Origin: Burkholderiales bacterium
GTDB lineage: Bacteria; Pseudomonadota; Gammaproteobacteria; Burkholderiales; Burkholderiaceae_C
Length of the DNA: 64,000 nt
Direction of reading: 5' to 3'
NCBI GenBank assembly: GCA_026932235.1
Contig: JAIXKR010000118.1
Span: forward strand, 1 to 64,000
Part shown: positions 17,534 to 26,631 of the stretch, piece by piece
Layout of the letters: each line of letters begins with the position of its first letter
Numbering within the stretch: the stretch's first letter is position 1
Notes under the pieces: model-generated
What the model was told of the DNA's origin: nothing
What the model saw: only the letters and a program-made list of their open reading frames with translations
The model's database searches: none
Position numbers and translations under genes: made by a program

Positions 17534-20146
17534 ATGACCGCGCCCGCTTCGCCCACCGCATCCGACCCTCTCGCCCCGGCACCGCGCCCGCCGGGCGCGC
17601 TGCGCCTGGCCTGGCGGCAGACGCTGCGCGATCTGCGCGCGGGCGAGTTGCGCCTGCTGGCACTGGCGGTGACACTCGCGGTGGCGGCGCTCACCGCGGT
17701 GGGCTTCTTCGCCGACCGCCTCGACAGCGGTCTCGCGCGCGATGCGCGCCAGTTGTTGGGTGGCGACGCCGTCATCGGCAGCGACCAGCCGCCACCGCCG
17801 GAGTTCATCGCCAGGGCGCGTGCGCTCGGCCTGAACGTGGCCACGAGCGCCGACTTCCCGAGCATGGCACGCGCGGACGACGCGCACGGCGGCGCGACGC
17901 GGCTGGTGGCGGTGAAGGCCGTCAGCGCCGCCTACCCGCTGCGCGGACGCCTGCAGCTGCAGCGCGAACGCGGCGGCGCCGCCGAGGCGGTGACGCATGC
18001 GCCGCCCGCAGGCAGCGTCTGGGTCGATGCGGCGCTGCTCGATGCCCTGCAGCTGCAGGTCGGCGACGCGCTGCTGCTGGGCGACGCGACGCTGCGAATC
18101 GAGCGCATCATCGCCGTCGAACCCGACCGCGGCGCCGGCTTCATGGCCTTCGCACCCCGCGTCATGCTCGCCGACGCCGACCTGCAGGCCACGGCGCTGA
18201 TCCAGCCGGCCAGCCGCGTCGCCTGGCGCCTGGCGGTGGCCGCCGCGGGCGCGAGCGAAGGTCCGGTCAAGGCCTTCACCGCGTGGGCGGAAGCGCACAT
18301 CGCCCGCGCCGGCCTGCGCGGCATGCGCATCGAGACGCTGGAAGGCGGCCGCCCGGAAATGCGGCAGACGCTGGACCGGGCGCAGAAGTTCCTCAACCTC
18401 GTGGCGCTGCTGGCCGCGCTGCTGGCGGCCGTGGCGGTGGCCGTCGCCGCGCGCGACTTCGCCGAGCGCCATCTCGACGACTGCGCGATGCTGCGCGTGC
18501 TCGGCCTGGCGCAGCGCCGCATCGCCGCGAGCTACACGCTCGAGTTCGGCTTCGTCGGGCTGCTGGCCAGCGCCGCGGGCGCGCTTCTGGGCCTGCTCGT
18601 GCACCACGTCTTCGTGTGGATGCTGGCGGGGCTGATCGAGGCCGAGCTGCCGCCGCCGGGGCCGTGGCCGGCGCTGTTCGGCCTGGGCGTGGGCCTGACG
18701 TTGCTGCTGGCCTTCGGCGTGCCGCCGGTGCTGCAACTGGCACGCGTGCCGGCGCTGCGCGTGCTGCGTCGCGACGTCGGCACGCCCAAGGCGGGTTCGC
18801 TGCTCGTACTCGCCACCGGCGCCGCGGGCTTCGCCGCGCTGCTGCTGGCGGTGTCGTCGGACGTGAAGCTCGGCGCCATCGCCGTCGGCGGCTTCGCGCT
18901 CGCCGTGGCGGTGTTCGCGCTGCTGGCCTGGGGCGCCGTCCGCCTGCTCCAGCGCCTCGTGCCCGACGCCGCATCGCGGCGCTGGTGGCTGCTGGGTGCG
19001 GCGGCACCGCGCTGGCTCGTGCTGGCCACGCGCCAGCTCGCCGCGCGCCCGGCCTTCGCCGTGCTGCAGGTGAGTGCGCTCGCGGTCGGGCTGCTCGCGC
19101 TCGTGCTGCTGGTGCTGCTGCGCACCGATCTCATCGGCGCCTGGCGCCAGGCGACGCCGCCGGATGCGCCCAACCGCTTCGTCTTCAACCTGCAACCCGA
19201 CCAGGGCGAGGAATTCAGGCGAATGCTCGCCGGGGCCGGGGTGGCGCGCTACGACTGGTACCCGATGATCCGTGGCCGGCTGGTCGCGATCAACGACCGG
19301 GCCGTCGGTCCGGGGCACTTCGCGGACGAGCGCGCGCAGCGCATGGTCGAGCGCGAGTTCAACCTCAGCCACGCGAGCGCGCTGCCGCCGCACAACCGGG
19401 TCGCCGCCGGCGCCTGGACGCCCGGGGAGGCGGACGGCCTCTCGGTCGAGGAGGGGCTGGCGAAGACGCTTTCGCTGAAGCTCGGCGACACGCTGCGCTT
19501 CGACATCGCCGGCCAGCTCCGGCAGGCGCGCATCACCAGCCTGCGACGCGTCGACTGGGCGTCGATGCACGTCAACTTCTTCGTCATGTTTCCGCTCGCG
19601 GCGATGCCCGAGCTGCCCTCGACCACCATCAGCGCCTTTCGTGCGCCGGCGCAGCCGGGCTTCGACAACGCACTCGCGCGCCGCTTTCCCAACGTCACGC
19701 TGGTCGACGTCTCGGCCACGGTGGCGCAGGTGCAGCGCGTGCTCGACCAGGTCATCCGCGCGGTCGAGTTCCTCTTCGGCTTCACGCTGCTGGCCGGGCT
19801 GGTGGTGCTGTTCGCAGCCGTCAGCGCCACGCGCGAGGCGCGCGCGCGCGAGTTCGCGTTGATGCGCGCGATGGGCGCGGGCAGCAGGCTGCTGGCGCAG
19901 GTGCAGCGGACGGAACTGCTGGGCGTCGGCGCCCTGGCGGGCCTGCTCGCCACGCTCGCGGCCAGTGCCATCGGCTGGGCGCTGGCGCGCTGGGCCTTCG
20001 AGTTCAGCTGGAACCCCGCGCCCTGGGTGCCGCTGGCAGGCATGCTCGCCGGCGCGCTGCTGGCGCTGACCGCGGGCTGGTGGGGCCTGCGCGAAGTGCT
20101 GCGCCGCCCGGTGCTGCAGACGCTGCGCCGCACGGGGGCGGTATAG
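17534..20146 (+). CDS. FtsX-type ABC transporter permease, YbbP-like
   Basis: An 870-residue permease. After a Pro-rich start, the first transmembrane segment LLALAVTLAVAALTAVGFFAD leads into a large periplasmic MacB-like domain. FtsX cores then occur near residues 280-410 (FLNLVALLAALLAAVAVAVAA) and at the C-terminus (LFGFTLLAGLVVLFAAVSAT, EFALMRAMGAGSRLL), with extra membrane segments between. This is the YbbP/large FtsX architecture used to move lipophilic or membrane-bound molecules outward. Such permeases need a LolD/YbbA-type ATPase, usually adjacent, but none is present on either side here. The start at 17534 avoids 27 unlikely upstream codons. Confidence 0.87.
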   Translation: MTAPASPTASDPLAPAPRPPGALRLAWRQTLRDLRAGELRLLALAVTLAVAALTAVGFFADRLDSGLARDARQLLGGDAVIGSDQPPPPEFIARARALGLNVATSADFPSMARADDAHGGATRLVAVKAVSAAYPLRGRLQLQRERGGAAEAVTHAPPAGSVWVDAALLDALQLQVGDALLLGDATLRIERIIAVEPDRGAGFMAFAPRVMLADADLQATALIQPASRVAWRLAVAAAGASEGPVKAFTAWAEAHIARAGLRGMRIETLEGGRPEMRQTLDRAQKFLNLVALLAALLAAVAVAVAARDFAERHLDDCAMLRVLGLAQRRIAASYTLEFGFVGLLASAAGALLGLLVHHVFVWMLAGLIEAELPPPGPWPALFGLGVGLTLLLAFGVPPVLQLARVPALRVLRRDVGTPKAGSLLVLATGAAGFAALLLAVSSDVKLGAIAVGGFALAVAVFALLAWGAVRLLQRLVPDAASRRWWLLGAAAPRWLVLATRQLAARPAFAVLQVSALAVGLLALVLLVLLRTDLIGAWRQATPPDAPNRFVFNLQPDQGEEFRRMLAGAGVARYDWYPMIRGRLVAINDRAVGPGHFADERAQRMVEREFNLSHASALPPHNRVAAGAWTPGEADGLSVEEGLAKTLSLKLGDTLRFDIAGQLRQARITSLRRVDWASMHVNFFVMFPLAAMPELPSTTISAFRAPAQPGFDNALARRFPNVTLVDVSATVAQVQRVLDQVIRAVEFLFGFTLLAGLVVLFAAVSATREARAREFALMRAMGAGSRLLAQVQRTELLGVGALAGLLATLAASAIGWALARWAFEFSWNPAPWVPLAGMLAGALLALTAGWWGLREVLRRPVLQTLRRTGAV

Positions 20147-20178
20147 CGCCTCTGGGCGTCGGCGGCGCCGCGCCCGGC

Positions 20179-20778
20179 TCAGCGCGCGAGCCTGGCGGCG
20201 ATCTCGGCGACGTGCCGGCCCTGCCAGCGCGCCCCTTCGAGCTCGTTCGCCGAAGGCTGGCGCGAGCCGTCGCCTCCGGCGATCGTCGTCGCGCCGTAGG
20301 GGCTGCCGCCGGTGATCTCGTCGAGCCGCGTCTGCCCCTGCCAGGCGTAGGGCAGACCGACGACGACCATGCCGTGGTGCAGCAGCACGATGTGCGTCGA
20401 GAGGATCGTGCTCTCCTGCCCGCCGTGCTGCGTGGCCGTGCTGACGAAGACCGAGCCCACCTTGCCGACGAGCTTGCCCTGCGCCCATAGGCCGCCGGTC
20501 TGGTCGAGGAAGTTCTTCATCTGCGCGGCCATGTTGCCGAAGCGCGTCGGCACGCCGAGGATGATGGCGTCGTAGTCCGCCAGCTCCGACACCTGCGCCA
20601 CCGGCGCGGCCTGGTCGAGCTTGAAGTGCGATGCCTTGGCAACCTCTTCGGGAACGAGTTCGGGCACGCGCTTCACGTCGACCTGCGCGCCCGCACCGCG
20701 TGCACCCTCGGCCACGGCCTGCGCCATCGTCTCGAGGTGACCGTAGCTGCTGTAGTAGAGGACGAGAACCCTGGCCAT
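20179..20778 (-). CDS. wrbA: NAD(P)H:quinone oxidoreductase, WrbA type
   Basis: A 199-residue flavodoxin-fold FMN enzyme. [20 protein letters not shown] is the phosphate-binding loop. [24 protein letters not shown] and [15 protein letters not shown] are characteristic of WrbA, as is [14 protein letters not shown] near the C-terminus. WrbA reduces quinones by two electrons, protecting against redox-cycling semiquinones, and is often stationary-phase induced. The ATG at 20778 has GGAG at good distance; an in-frame GTG exists at 20787. It ends 32 bp from the convergent permease stop. Confidence 0.94.
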   Translation of the reverse strand: MARVLVLYYSSYGHLETMAQAVAEGARGAGAQVDVKRVPELVPEEVAKASHFKLDQAAPVAQVSELADYDAIILGVPTRFGNMAAQMKNFLDQTGGLWAQGKLVGKVGSVFVSTATQHGGQESTILSTHIVLLHHGMVVVGLPYAWQGQTRLDEITGGSPYGATTIAGGDGSRQPSANELEGARWQGRHVAEIAARLAR

Positions 20779-20920
20779 GGCGGACACTCCTGTTGTCGTG
20801 CTTGCGATGCCGCCAGTCTGGATGAAGGTCCGCGGCGCGGGTTTCAGCGGCCCCGAACGCAGGCTTCAACGCGGCCGAACCGCCGGCAGAGGCGTTCCGG
20901 GCAGCCGCCGAAGGAGCGAA

Positions 20921-20938
20921 GCCCGCACGGTGGCGGGC
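20921..20938 (-). terminator. Terminator hairpin of the chemotaxis operon
   Basis: GCCCGC (20921-20926) and GCGGGC (20933-20938) form a perfect 6-bp stem with a 6-nt loop. On the minus strand it lies about 30 bp after the mcp stop and is followed by TTC. It would end the che transcript. Confidence 0.5.
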
Positions 20939-20966
20939 CTCGGTCGGATGGGCGCGGCGTACGGCG

Positions 20967-22727
20967 TCAGAAGGTTTCCCAGTCGCCGTCGGCGGCGGCG
21001 CTCGCGGGCGCGGGCTGGCTCGCCGCAGCGATGGCCGGCGCCTTGACGGTCGGCGCGTTCTTCGCGACGGTGCCGGCCTCGCTGCGTCCGGACTTGCCGG
21101 GGGCCGGCTTGCCGGAGTCGGTGGCGGCGGCGCGCTGGGCCTGCGCCAGCACCTCGGTGGCGATCCGGCGTGGCGAACCCTGGCCCTCGTCCAGGCGGAA
21201 GCCGGCGACCAGGCCCGCGAGCTGCTGCGCCTGCTCGCGCAGCGAGGCGGCGGCCGCGGCCGACTCCTCGACCAGCGCGGCGTTCTGCTGCGTGGCCTGG
21301 TCGAGCTGGGTGACGGCGGTGTTCACCGAACCGATGCCGCCGCTCTGCTCCTGCGCCGCGGCGCTGATCTCGCCGATGATGTCGGTCACGCGCTGCACGC
21401 TGCCGACGATCTCGCTCATCGTCGAGCCGGCCTCGCCGACCAGGCGCGCGCCGGTCTCGACGCGCTCGACGCTCGCGCCGATGAGCGTCTTGATCTCGCG
21501 CGCGGCCTCGGCGCTGCGCTGCGCCAGGCTCCTCACCTCGCCGGCGACGACGGCAAAGCCGCGACCCTGTTCACCGGCACGCGCGGCTTCGACGGCGGCG
21601 TTGAGCGCCAGGATGTTGGTCTGGAAGGCGATGCCGTCGATGACGCCGATGATGTCGGCGATCTTCTTGGAGCTGGTGTTGATCTCGTCCATGGTCGAGA
21701 CCACCTGCGACACCACCTCGCCGCCGCGCGCGGCCACGCTGCTGGCCGAGGCGGCGAGCTGGTTCGCCGTGCGCGCGGAGTCGGCCGTCTGGCGCACCGT
21801 GCCGCTGAGCTGCTCGATCGAGCTCGCCGTCTGCTGCAGGCTGGCCGCGTTGGCCTCGGTGCGCTGGCTCAGGTCGGCGTTGCCCTGCGCGACTTCGGCC
21901 GCCGCATGCTGGATGTTGTCGGTCGAGCCGCGCACTTGGCCGACGACCTTGCGCAGCGAGTCGCGCATGCCGGCCACGGCACGCAGCAGTTCGCCGATCT
22001 CGTCCCTGCGGCTCCTGTCCACGCGCACGGTGAGGTCGCCCTCGCCGATGCGGCGGCTGATTTCTCCGGCCTCCCGCAGGGGCTGCACGATGGTGCGCAC
22101 CAGCAAGGCACCGCCGACGATCATGCCGATGAGGACCACCGTCACCGTGATGCCGGCAAAGAGCAGTCCGGCCTCGCGCGCCGCCGCGCCTTCGACCCGG
22201 CGGGCTTCGGCCAGCTTCAGCTCGAGGTCGACGAAGGCGCGCTGTTCGGCCAGGTAGGCGGTAACCGCCGGAATCACCGCGGACTTGAGCTTCTCCTGCG
22301 CTGCCATCACGTCGCCCTTGGCGTTGAGCGCGGAGACCTCTTCGCGCGCGGCGATGTAGCCCTTGCGCGCGGCGGCGATCTTCTCCTGCTGCGCCTTCTC
22401 GGCGTCGCTGACGGCGAGCGCCGTGACCTCCTTCTGCAGCTCGCTGATCTGCGCCGTGGTGGCCTTGATCTGCGGGGCGAAGTACTCGGCCACCGCCGGG
22501 TCACTGGAGAGCGAGGACGCGATGACGCGCTGCACGTTGACTTCACTGAGGCCGGCCCAGCGCGCGGCGAGCGCGTTGATGCGCGCAAAGCGCGTCTCGG
22601 CCTCGGCCGAGGCCTTGTTCAACTGGTCGCTGCGCGCGGCGACGCCCGCGAACACCAGGGTCAGCGCGCCGGCGAAGACGCCGATGGCCAGCCACAGACG
22701 GCTCTTGATGGTGAGTTCGAGTTTCAT
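20967..22727 (-). CDS. Methyl-accepting chemotaxis protein
   Basis: A 586-residue transmembrane receptor. TM1 lies around residues 12-30 ([19 protein letters not shown]). A four-helix-bundle periplasmic sensor domain of about 150 residues follows, then TM2 ([23 protein letters not shown]), a HAMP domain ([19 protein letters not shown]) and the cytoplasmic signalling hairpin with [20 protein letters not shown]. An Ala/Pro/Lys-rich linker leads to the last residues DGDWETF, an NWETF-type CheR/CheB docking pentapeptide. The ligand cannot be inferred. It is the last gene of the che operon. No CheR or CheB gene is in the window. Confidence 0.93.
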   Translation of the reverse strand: MKLELTIKSRLWLAIGVFAGALTLVFAGVAARSDQLNKASAEAETRFARINALAARWAGLSEVNVQRVIASSLSSDPAVAEYFAPQIKATTAQISELQKEVTALAVSDAEKAQQEKIAAARKGYIAAREEVSALNAKGDVMAAQEKLKSAVIPAVTAYLAEQRAFVDLELKLAEARRVEGAAAREAGLLFAGITVTVVLIGMIVGGALLVRTIVQPLREAGEISRRIGEGDLTVRVDRSRRDEIGELLRAVAGMRDSLRKVVGQVRGSTDNIQHAAAEVAQGNADLSQRTEANAASLQQTASSIEQLSGTVRQTADSARTANQLAASASSVAARGGEVVSQVVSTMDEINTSSKKIADIIGVIDGIAFQTNILALNAAVEAARAGEQGRGFAVVAGEVRSLAQRSAEAAREIKTLIGASVERVETGARLVGEAGSTMSEIVGSVQRVTDIIGEISAAAQEQSGGIGSVNTAVTQLDQATQQNAALVEESAAAAASLREQAQQLAGLVAGFRLDEGQGSPRRIATEVLAQAQRAAATDSGKPAPGKSGRSEAGTVAKNAPTVKAPAIAAASQPAPASAAADGDWETF

Positions 22728-22788
22728 GGAGATTCGGCTCCGGGGCCGTGGCCCCAGCGGGTGGTTGGACTTGTGCGGGCCTGGCGTC

Positions 22789-23310
22789 TCAGTTGATGAG
22801 TCCCATGTCGGCGCTGCTCATCAGGCCCTCGATGTCCACCAGGATCAGCATGCGCTCGCCGACGCTGCCGATGCCGGTGATGTAGCTGCTCTCGACGTTG
22901 CTGTTGAGCTCGGGCGCGGGCTTGATGTGCTCGCGCGTGAGCTCGAGCACGTCCGAGACCGAGTCGACGACGACGCCGACGACGCGGCCCTTGACGTTGA
23001 GCACGATGACGACGGTGAAGTCGTTGTACTCGGCGCTCTCGCAGCCCAGCTTCAGGCGCAGGTCGATGATGGGCACGATGACGCCGCGCAGGTTGACCAC
23101 GCCCTTGATGAAGTGCGGGGCATTGGCGATGCGCGTGGGCGGCTCGTGGGAGCGGATCTCCTGCACGCGCAGGATGTCGATGCCGTACTCCTCGCCGCCG
23201 AGGCGGAAGGTGAGGAACTCGCCGCCTTCGGCGGTGGGCGCGGCAGGCTTGCCGCCGGTGCGCACGGCCTCGTGGCGGGCGACGACGGCGGCTTCGGTGA
23301 CCATGTCCAT
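22789..23310 (-). CDS. cheW: Chemotaxis adaptor protein CheW
   Basis: A 173-residue CheW. After about 28 less conserved residues the domain runs [22 protein letters not shown], then [23 protein letters not shown], the diagnostic CheW block, and [15 protein letters not shown]. CheW links receptors to CheA in the signalling array. The ATG follows AAGGAG. A perfect inverted repeat lies between cheA and this gene. The mcp gene follows 61 bp downstream, so kinase, adaptor and receptor are made from one operon. Confidence 0.95.
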   Translation of the reverse strand: MDMVTEAAVVARHEAVRTGGKPAAPTAEGGEFLTFRLGGEEYGIDILRVQEIRSHEPPTRIANAPHFIKGVVNLRGVIVPIIDLRLKLGCESAEYNDFTVVIVLNVKGRVVGVVVDSVSDVLELTREHIKPAPELNSNVESSYITGIGSVGERMLILVDIEGLMSSADMGLIN

Positions 23311-23332
23311 GGGGAACTCCTTCGAAACGCGA

Positions 23333-23348
23333 GGCCCGCCAGCGGGCC
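23333..23348 (-). other. Intercistronic hairpin between cheA and cheW
   Basis: GGCCCGC (23333-23339) and GCGGGCC (23342-23348) form a perfect 7-bp palindrome separated by 2 bases, 23 bp upstream of the cheW start. It could attenuate or stabilise the transcript and set the CheA:CheW ratio. The structure is seen in sequence, while the function is inferred. Confidence 0.4.
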
Positions 23349-23410
23349 CTTCATGGGGCTATCGGCCGCGCGGGACGGAAGTGAAGGCCCGCGCCGGCAC
23401 GCCGGCTGGC

Positions 23411-25531
23411 TCAGTGACGGCTGCGCCGCACGAGGGCTCCGATGTCGAGGATGAGCGCGACGCGGCCGTCGCCGAGGATGGTGGCGCCGCTGACGTCGTC
23501 GACCTTGCGGTAGTTGGTCTCGAGGTTCTTCACCACGACCTGCTGCTGGCCGAGCAGCTCGTCCACCAGCAGCGCCACGCGCCCGCCCTCGGCCTCGACG
23601 ACGACCATGATGCTGGCGACCTTCTCGAAGTCGAAGCGCGGCACGTCGAAGACGCGTTCGAGGTCGATCACCGGCATGTACTCGCCGCGCACCTCGACCA
23701 CGCGGCCGCTGCCGCCGATGGTCTTGATCATCCCGTCCTGCACCTGGAAGGACTCGACGACGCTGGACAGCGGCAGGATGTAGCACTCGTCGCCGACGCC
23801 CACGCTCATCCCGTCCATGATGGCCAGCGTCAGCGGCAGGCGCACGCGCACCGTCATGCCGAGACCCTCGGCGGAATCGATCTCGACCGAGCCGCCCAGC
23901 GAGACGATGTTCTTCTTCACCACGTCCATGCCCACGCCGCGGCCGGAGACGTCGGTGACCTCGGCGGCGGTGGAGAAGCCGGGCGCGAAGATGAGGCCGT
24001 AGACGTCCTGGTCGCTCATGCCGTCGTGCACGTCCAGGCCGCGCTCGCGCGCCTTGGCGAGCAGCTTCTCGCGGTTCAGGCCCTTGCCGTCGTCGCGCAC
24101 CTCGATGACGATGCTGCCGCCCTGGTGGCTGGCCACCAGCGTCACGACACCGGTCTCGGGCTTGCCCTTGGCCAGGCGTTCGGCCGGCGACTCGATGCCG
24201 TGGTCGCAGCTGTTGCGCACGAGATGGGTGAGCGGATCGGTGATCTTCTCGACCACGCCCTTGTCGAGCTCGGTGGCTTCGCCCTGCGTCACCAGCTCGA
24301 CCTTCTTGCCGAGCTTGCCGGCGAGGTCGCGCAGCATGCGCGGGAAGCGGTTGAAGACGACCGACATCGGGATCATGCGGATCGACATCACCGCTTCCTG
24401 CAGGTCGCGGGTGTTGCGCTCCAGATCCGCCAGGCCCGAGGCCAGCTGCTGGTAGAGCGCGGTGTCCACGCCCTTGCCGGTCTGCGCGAGCATGGCCTGC
24501 GTGATGACGAGTTCGCCCACCAGGTTGATGAGCTGGTCGACCTTCTCCACCGAGACGCGCAGCGTGCTCGACTCGCCGCCGGCCGCGGCGGCCGGGCGCG
24601 CCGCGCCCGCACGCGCGGGAGCGGCGGAGCCGGCGGCTGGGGTCGTCGCGGCCGGCGTCGCGGTGCCGGCCGCGGCCTGCGCCTCGGGTGCGCCGGGGGC
24701 GTGGTCGAAGAAGCCGTAGCCCGGATCGGGCGGGTTGGGCTCCTGCGGCGCACCGGGCGCACCGGCGTGAAAACCGTAGCCGGCGTCGGCGGGGTCCAGC
24801 CGCAGCGCCTCGCGCGCGACGTGGAAGGTGCACAGGTCCAGCAGTTCGGCGTCGGGCGTGGCGGTGACGATGCGCAGCCGCCGCAGGCCCTCGGCCGACT
24901 GGCCGCCGTCGATGGGCTCGATCGTGCCGAGGTCCGGGATCTCGCGGAAGAGCTCGAAGAGGTTCTCGGCCTGCTTCGGGTCCTCGAGCGGGCCCACGGT
25001 CAGCACCAGCGCACGCACCCTGCTCGCCGCCACGGGTGACGGCGGCAGCGCAGGCTCAGGCGTCACCGCGGGTGCGGCGGCCGCCGCGCGCGCAGGCACG
25101 GACGCGCGCCCCTCGACGAAGGCGCGGATGCCGTCCAGCAGCGCCGAGGTGTCGATCGGCGCCTCGCCGTTGCCCTGGTGGCGCGCCAGCTGCGCCTTCA
25201 GCGCATCGCCGGCCTGCAGCAGCACGTCCACCATCGCGTTCGTCGGCTGCAGCTCGTGGCGGCGCAGCTTGTCCAGCAGCGTCTCCATCTGGTGCGTGAG
25301 TTCGGCGACGTCGGCGAAGCCGAAGGTCGCAGCCCCGCCCTTGACCGAGTGCGCGCAGCGGAAGATGGCGTTCAGGGTCTCGTCGTCGGCGGCCTCGAGG
25401 TCGATGGCCAGCAGCATCTGCTCCATCTTCTCGAGGTTCTCGCCGGCCTCCTCGAAGAAGACCTGGAAGAACTGGCTGAGGTCGATGCCGGCACTCTGGC
25501 TGGCGGCGCTTTGCGGTGAGGGATCACCCAT
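23411..25531 (-). CDS. cheA: Chemotaxis sensor histidine kinase CheA
   Basis: A 706-residue CheA with all five domains. The N-terminal Hpt domain has FRCAHSVKGGAATFGF with phospho-acceptor His61. A CheY-binding-like P2 region (about 190-240) is flanked by Ala/Pro-rich linkers. P3 dimerisation begins near SSTLRVSVEKVDQLINLVGE. The P4 ATPase has HLVRNSCDHGIE (N box), VRDDGKGLN (G1) and DVSGRGVGMDVVKKN (G2). The C-terminal CheW-like P5 domain ends in ALILDIGALVRRSR. Phosphate passes to the CheY encoded just upstream. No CheR, CheB or CheD is encoded in the operon. Confidence 0.96.
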   Translation of the reverse strand: MGDPSPQSAASQSAGIDLSQFFQVFFEEAGENLEKMEQMLLAIDLEAADDETLNAIFRCAHSVKGGAATFGFADVAELTHQMETLLDKLRRHELQPTNAMVDVLLQAGDALKAQLARHQGNGEAPIDTSALLDGIRAFVEGRASVPARAAAAAPAVTPEPALPPSPVAASRVRALVLTVGPLEDPKQAENLFELFREIPDLGTIEPIDGGQSAEGLRRLRIVTATPDAELLDLCTFHVAREALRLDPADAGYGFHAGAPGAPQEPNPPDPGYGFFDHAPGAPEAQAAAGTATPAATTPAAGSAAPARAGAARPAAAAGGESSTLRVSVEKVDQLINLVGELVITQAMLAQTGKGVDTALYQQLASGLADLERNTRDLQEAVMSIRMIPMSVVFNRFPRMLRDLAGKLGKKVELVTQGEATELDKGVVEKITDPLTHLVRNSCDHGIESPAERLAKGKPETGVVTLVASHQGGSIVIEVRDDGKGLNREKLLAKARERGLDVHDGMSDQDVYGLIFAPGFSTAAEVTDVSGRGVGMDVVKKNIVSLGGSVEIDSAEGLGMTVRVRLPLTLAIMDGMSVGVGDECYILPLSSVVESFQVQDGMIKTIGGSGRVVEVRGEYMPVIDLERVFDVPRFDFEKVASIMVVVEAEGGRVALLVDELLGQQQVVVKNLETNYRKVDDVSGATILGDGRVALILDIGALVRRSRH

Positions 25532-25574
25532 GGAAACGGCTCCTGGCGACTGCGCGCGATCAGGTCGAATCCGC

Positions 25575-25937
25575 TCAGCGGATGACCTTGCCGATCACCT
25601 CGATCAGCTTCGACGGGTCGAAAGGCTTGACGAGCCAGCCCGTGGCACCGGCGGCGCGGCCGGCCTGCTTCATCTGGTCGCTGGACTCGGTGGTGAGGAT
25701 GAGGATGGGCGTGGCCTTGAACTTCGGGTTCTCGCGCAGCTTCTTCGTCAGGCTGATGCCGTCCATGCGCGGCATGTTCTGGTCGGTGAGCACGAGGTTG
25801 AAGTCGCGGCTGTTGGCCTTCTCGTAGGCATCCTGCCCGTCCACCGCCTCGACGACGTTGAAGCCGGCGTTCTTGAGCGTGAACGACACCATCTGCCGCA
25901 TGGAGGCCGAGTCGTCGACGGCGAGGATCGAATGCAT
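25575..25937 (-). CDS. cheY: Chemotaxis response regulator CheY
   Basis: A 120-residue single receiver domain. It has the acidic pair in ILAVDDSASMRQMV, phospho-acceptor Asp in VLTDQNMPRMDG, Thr in ILTTESS and the conserved Lys in WLVKPFDP. CheY-P reverses or modulates the flagellar motor. It lies between the cheZ-like gene and cheA in one minus-strand operon (40 bp and 43 bp gaps). The sequence SMRQMVSFTLKNAGFNVVEA is typical of CheY proteins found beside CheA in beta- and gammaproteobacteria. Confidence 0.94.
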   Translation of the reverse strand: MHSILAVDDSASMRQMVSFTLKNAGFNVVEAVDGQDAYEKANSRDFNLVLTDQNMPRMDGISLTKKLRENPKFKATPILILTTESSDQMKQAGRAAGATGWLVKPFDPSKLIEVIGKVIR

Positions 25938-25977
25938 GGGGAGTGCTCCTGGAGTACGTGCTTCGTGAGGCGGGGAT

Positions 25978-26448
25978 TCAGAAGAGCTCGATCGAGCCGG
26001 CGTCCATCTCGTCCTGCGTCACCGGGTTGGGGCGCAGCGGGGCTTCCTCGACGAGGGCGGCGCCGTCCTCGTCGTCGCCAAGGGCGTCGCGCGCGAGGCG
26101 GTCGGCGCAGTTGCGCAGGCGCTTGCTCGTGTGGGCGATGAGCTGGGTGGCCATGTCCTGGAACTGCAGCGCGGTGATGGCGCTGGAGAGCGTCTGCCGC
26201 GCGTGCCGGATCATCTCCGGCTCGCCCTGCCGGCTGGCCTCGAGGTGCACGAGCGCGGCACTCATGTGCTCGGAGGCGTAGGTGAAGTGCTGCATCAGCG
26301 CCTGCGCGGCGTCGTCCAGCAGGCGCTGCAGGCGCTCGAGGTCGTTGTTGGCCACGAGCAGGTGGTCCTGCAATTCGGTGGCCGCCAGCAGCGACAGCGC
26401 CGAGGCTGGCGGTGCGGCGGCGGACGTTTCTTCGGCAGAGGCGAGCAT
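25978..26448 (-). CDS. Short CheZ-like CheY-P phosphatase candidate
   Basis: A 156-residue, mostly helical acidic protein, first gene of the che operon. Residues 95-102, QFQDMATQ, align with the catalytic DFQDLTGQ of CheZ; Gln102 would be the phosphatase glutamine. The C-terminus after a Pro-containing linker, DEMDAGSIELF, resembles the CheZ C-terminal peptide that tethers CheY. It is shorter than classical CheZ (about 210 residues), lacking most of the N-terminal helix. The ATG follows GGAG at 7 bp. It could alternatively be an uncharacterised helical chemotaxis protein. The phosphatase call is inference from two short motifs and from position beside cheY. Confidence 0.55.
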   Translation of the reverse strand: MLASAEETSAAAPPASALSLLAATELQDHLLVANNDLERLQRLLDDAAQALMQHFTYASEHMSAALVHLEASRQGEPEMIRHARQTLSSAITALQFQDMATQLIAHTSKRLRNCADRLARDALGDDEDGAALVEEAPLRPNPVTQDEMDAGSIELF

Positions 26449-26524
26449 CGAGGCTCCAGCGCAGCGGTTCGTTGTCGTGGTGCGACGGCGGCCCGCATGC
26501 TTGCGGATCGCACCTGCAAAGGCA

Positions 26525-26552
26525 TTTTCGGCAGCCGACCCGCCGACATTGA
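26525..26552 (-). promoter_or_regulatory. Candidate FliA (sigma-28) promoter for the che operon
   Basis: On the minus strand TCAA (26552-26549) is followed after 16 bp by GCCGAAAA (26532-26525). This resembles the FliA consensus TAAA-N15-GCCGATAA. It lies about 77 bp ahead of the first operon start. The -10 is good; the -35 and spacing are one step off. Confidence 0.4.
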
Positions 26553-26631
26553 GTCGAAGAAGGCAGCATTCCTGCACCTTTCTCGCCGCGGCGCCGGCAG
26601 GCCGCCGCGGGCGCTCTGGGATACTGGGCGC

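Noticed and set aside
17489-20869. A 1126-codon minus-strand open frame
   Set aside because: It is antisense to the FtsX permease and in another frame of wrbA; composition is Arg/Gln/Ala-biased and it has no recognisable domain.
20626-22257. A 543-codon plus-strand open frame across the mcp gene
   Set aside because: It is an antisense shadow of the receptor, with Ser/Ala/Arg-biased composition.
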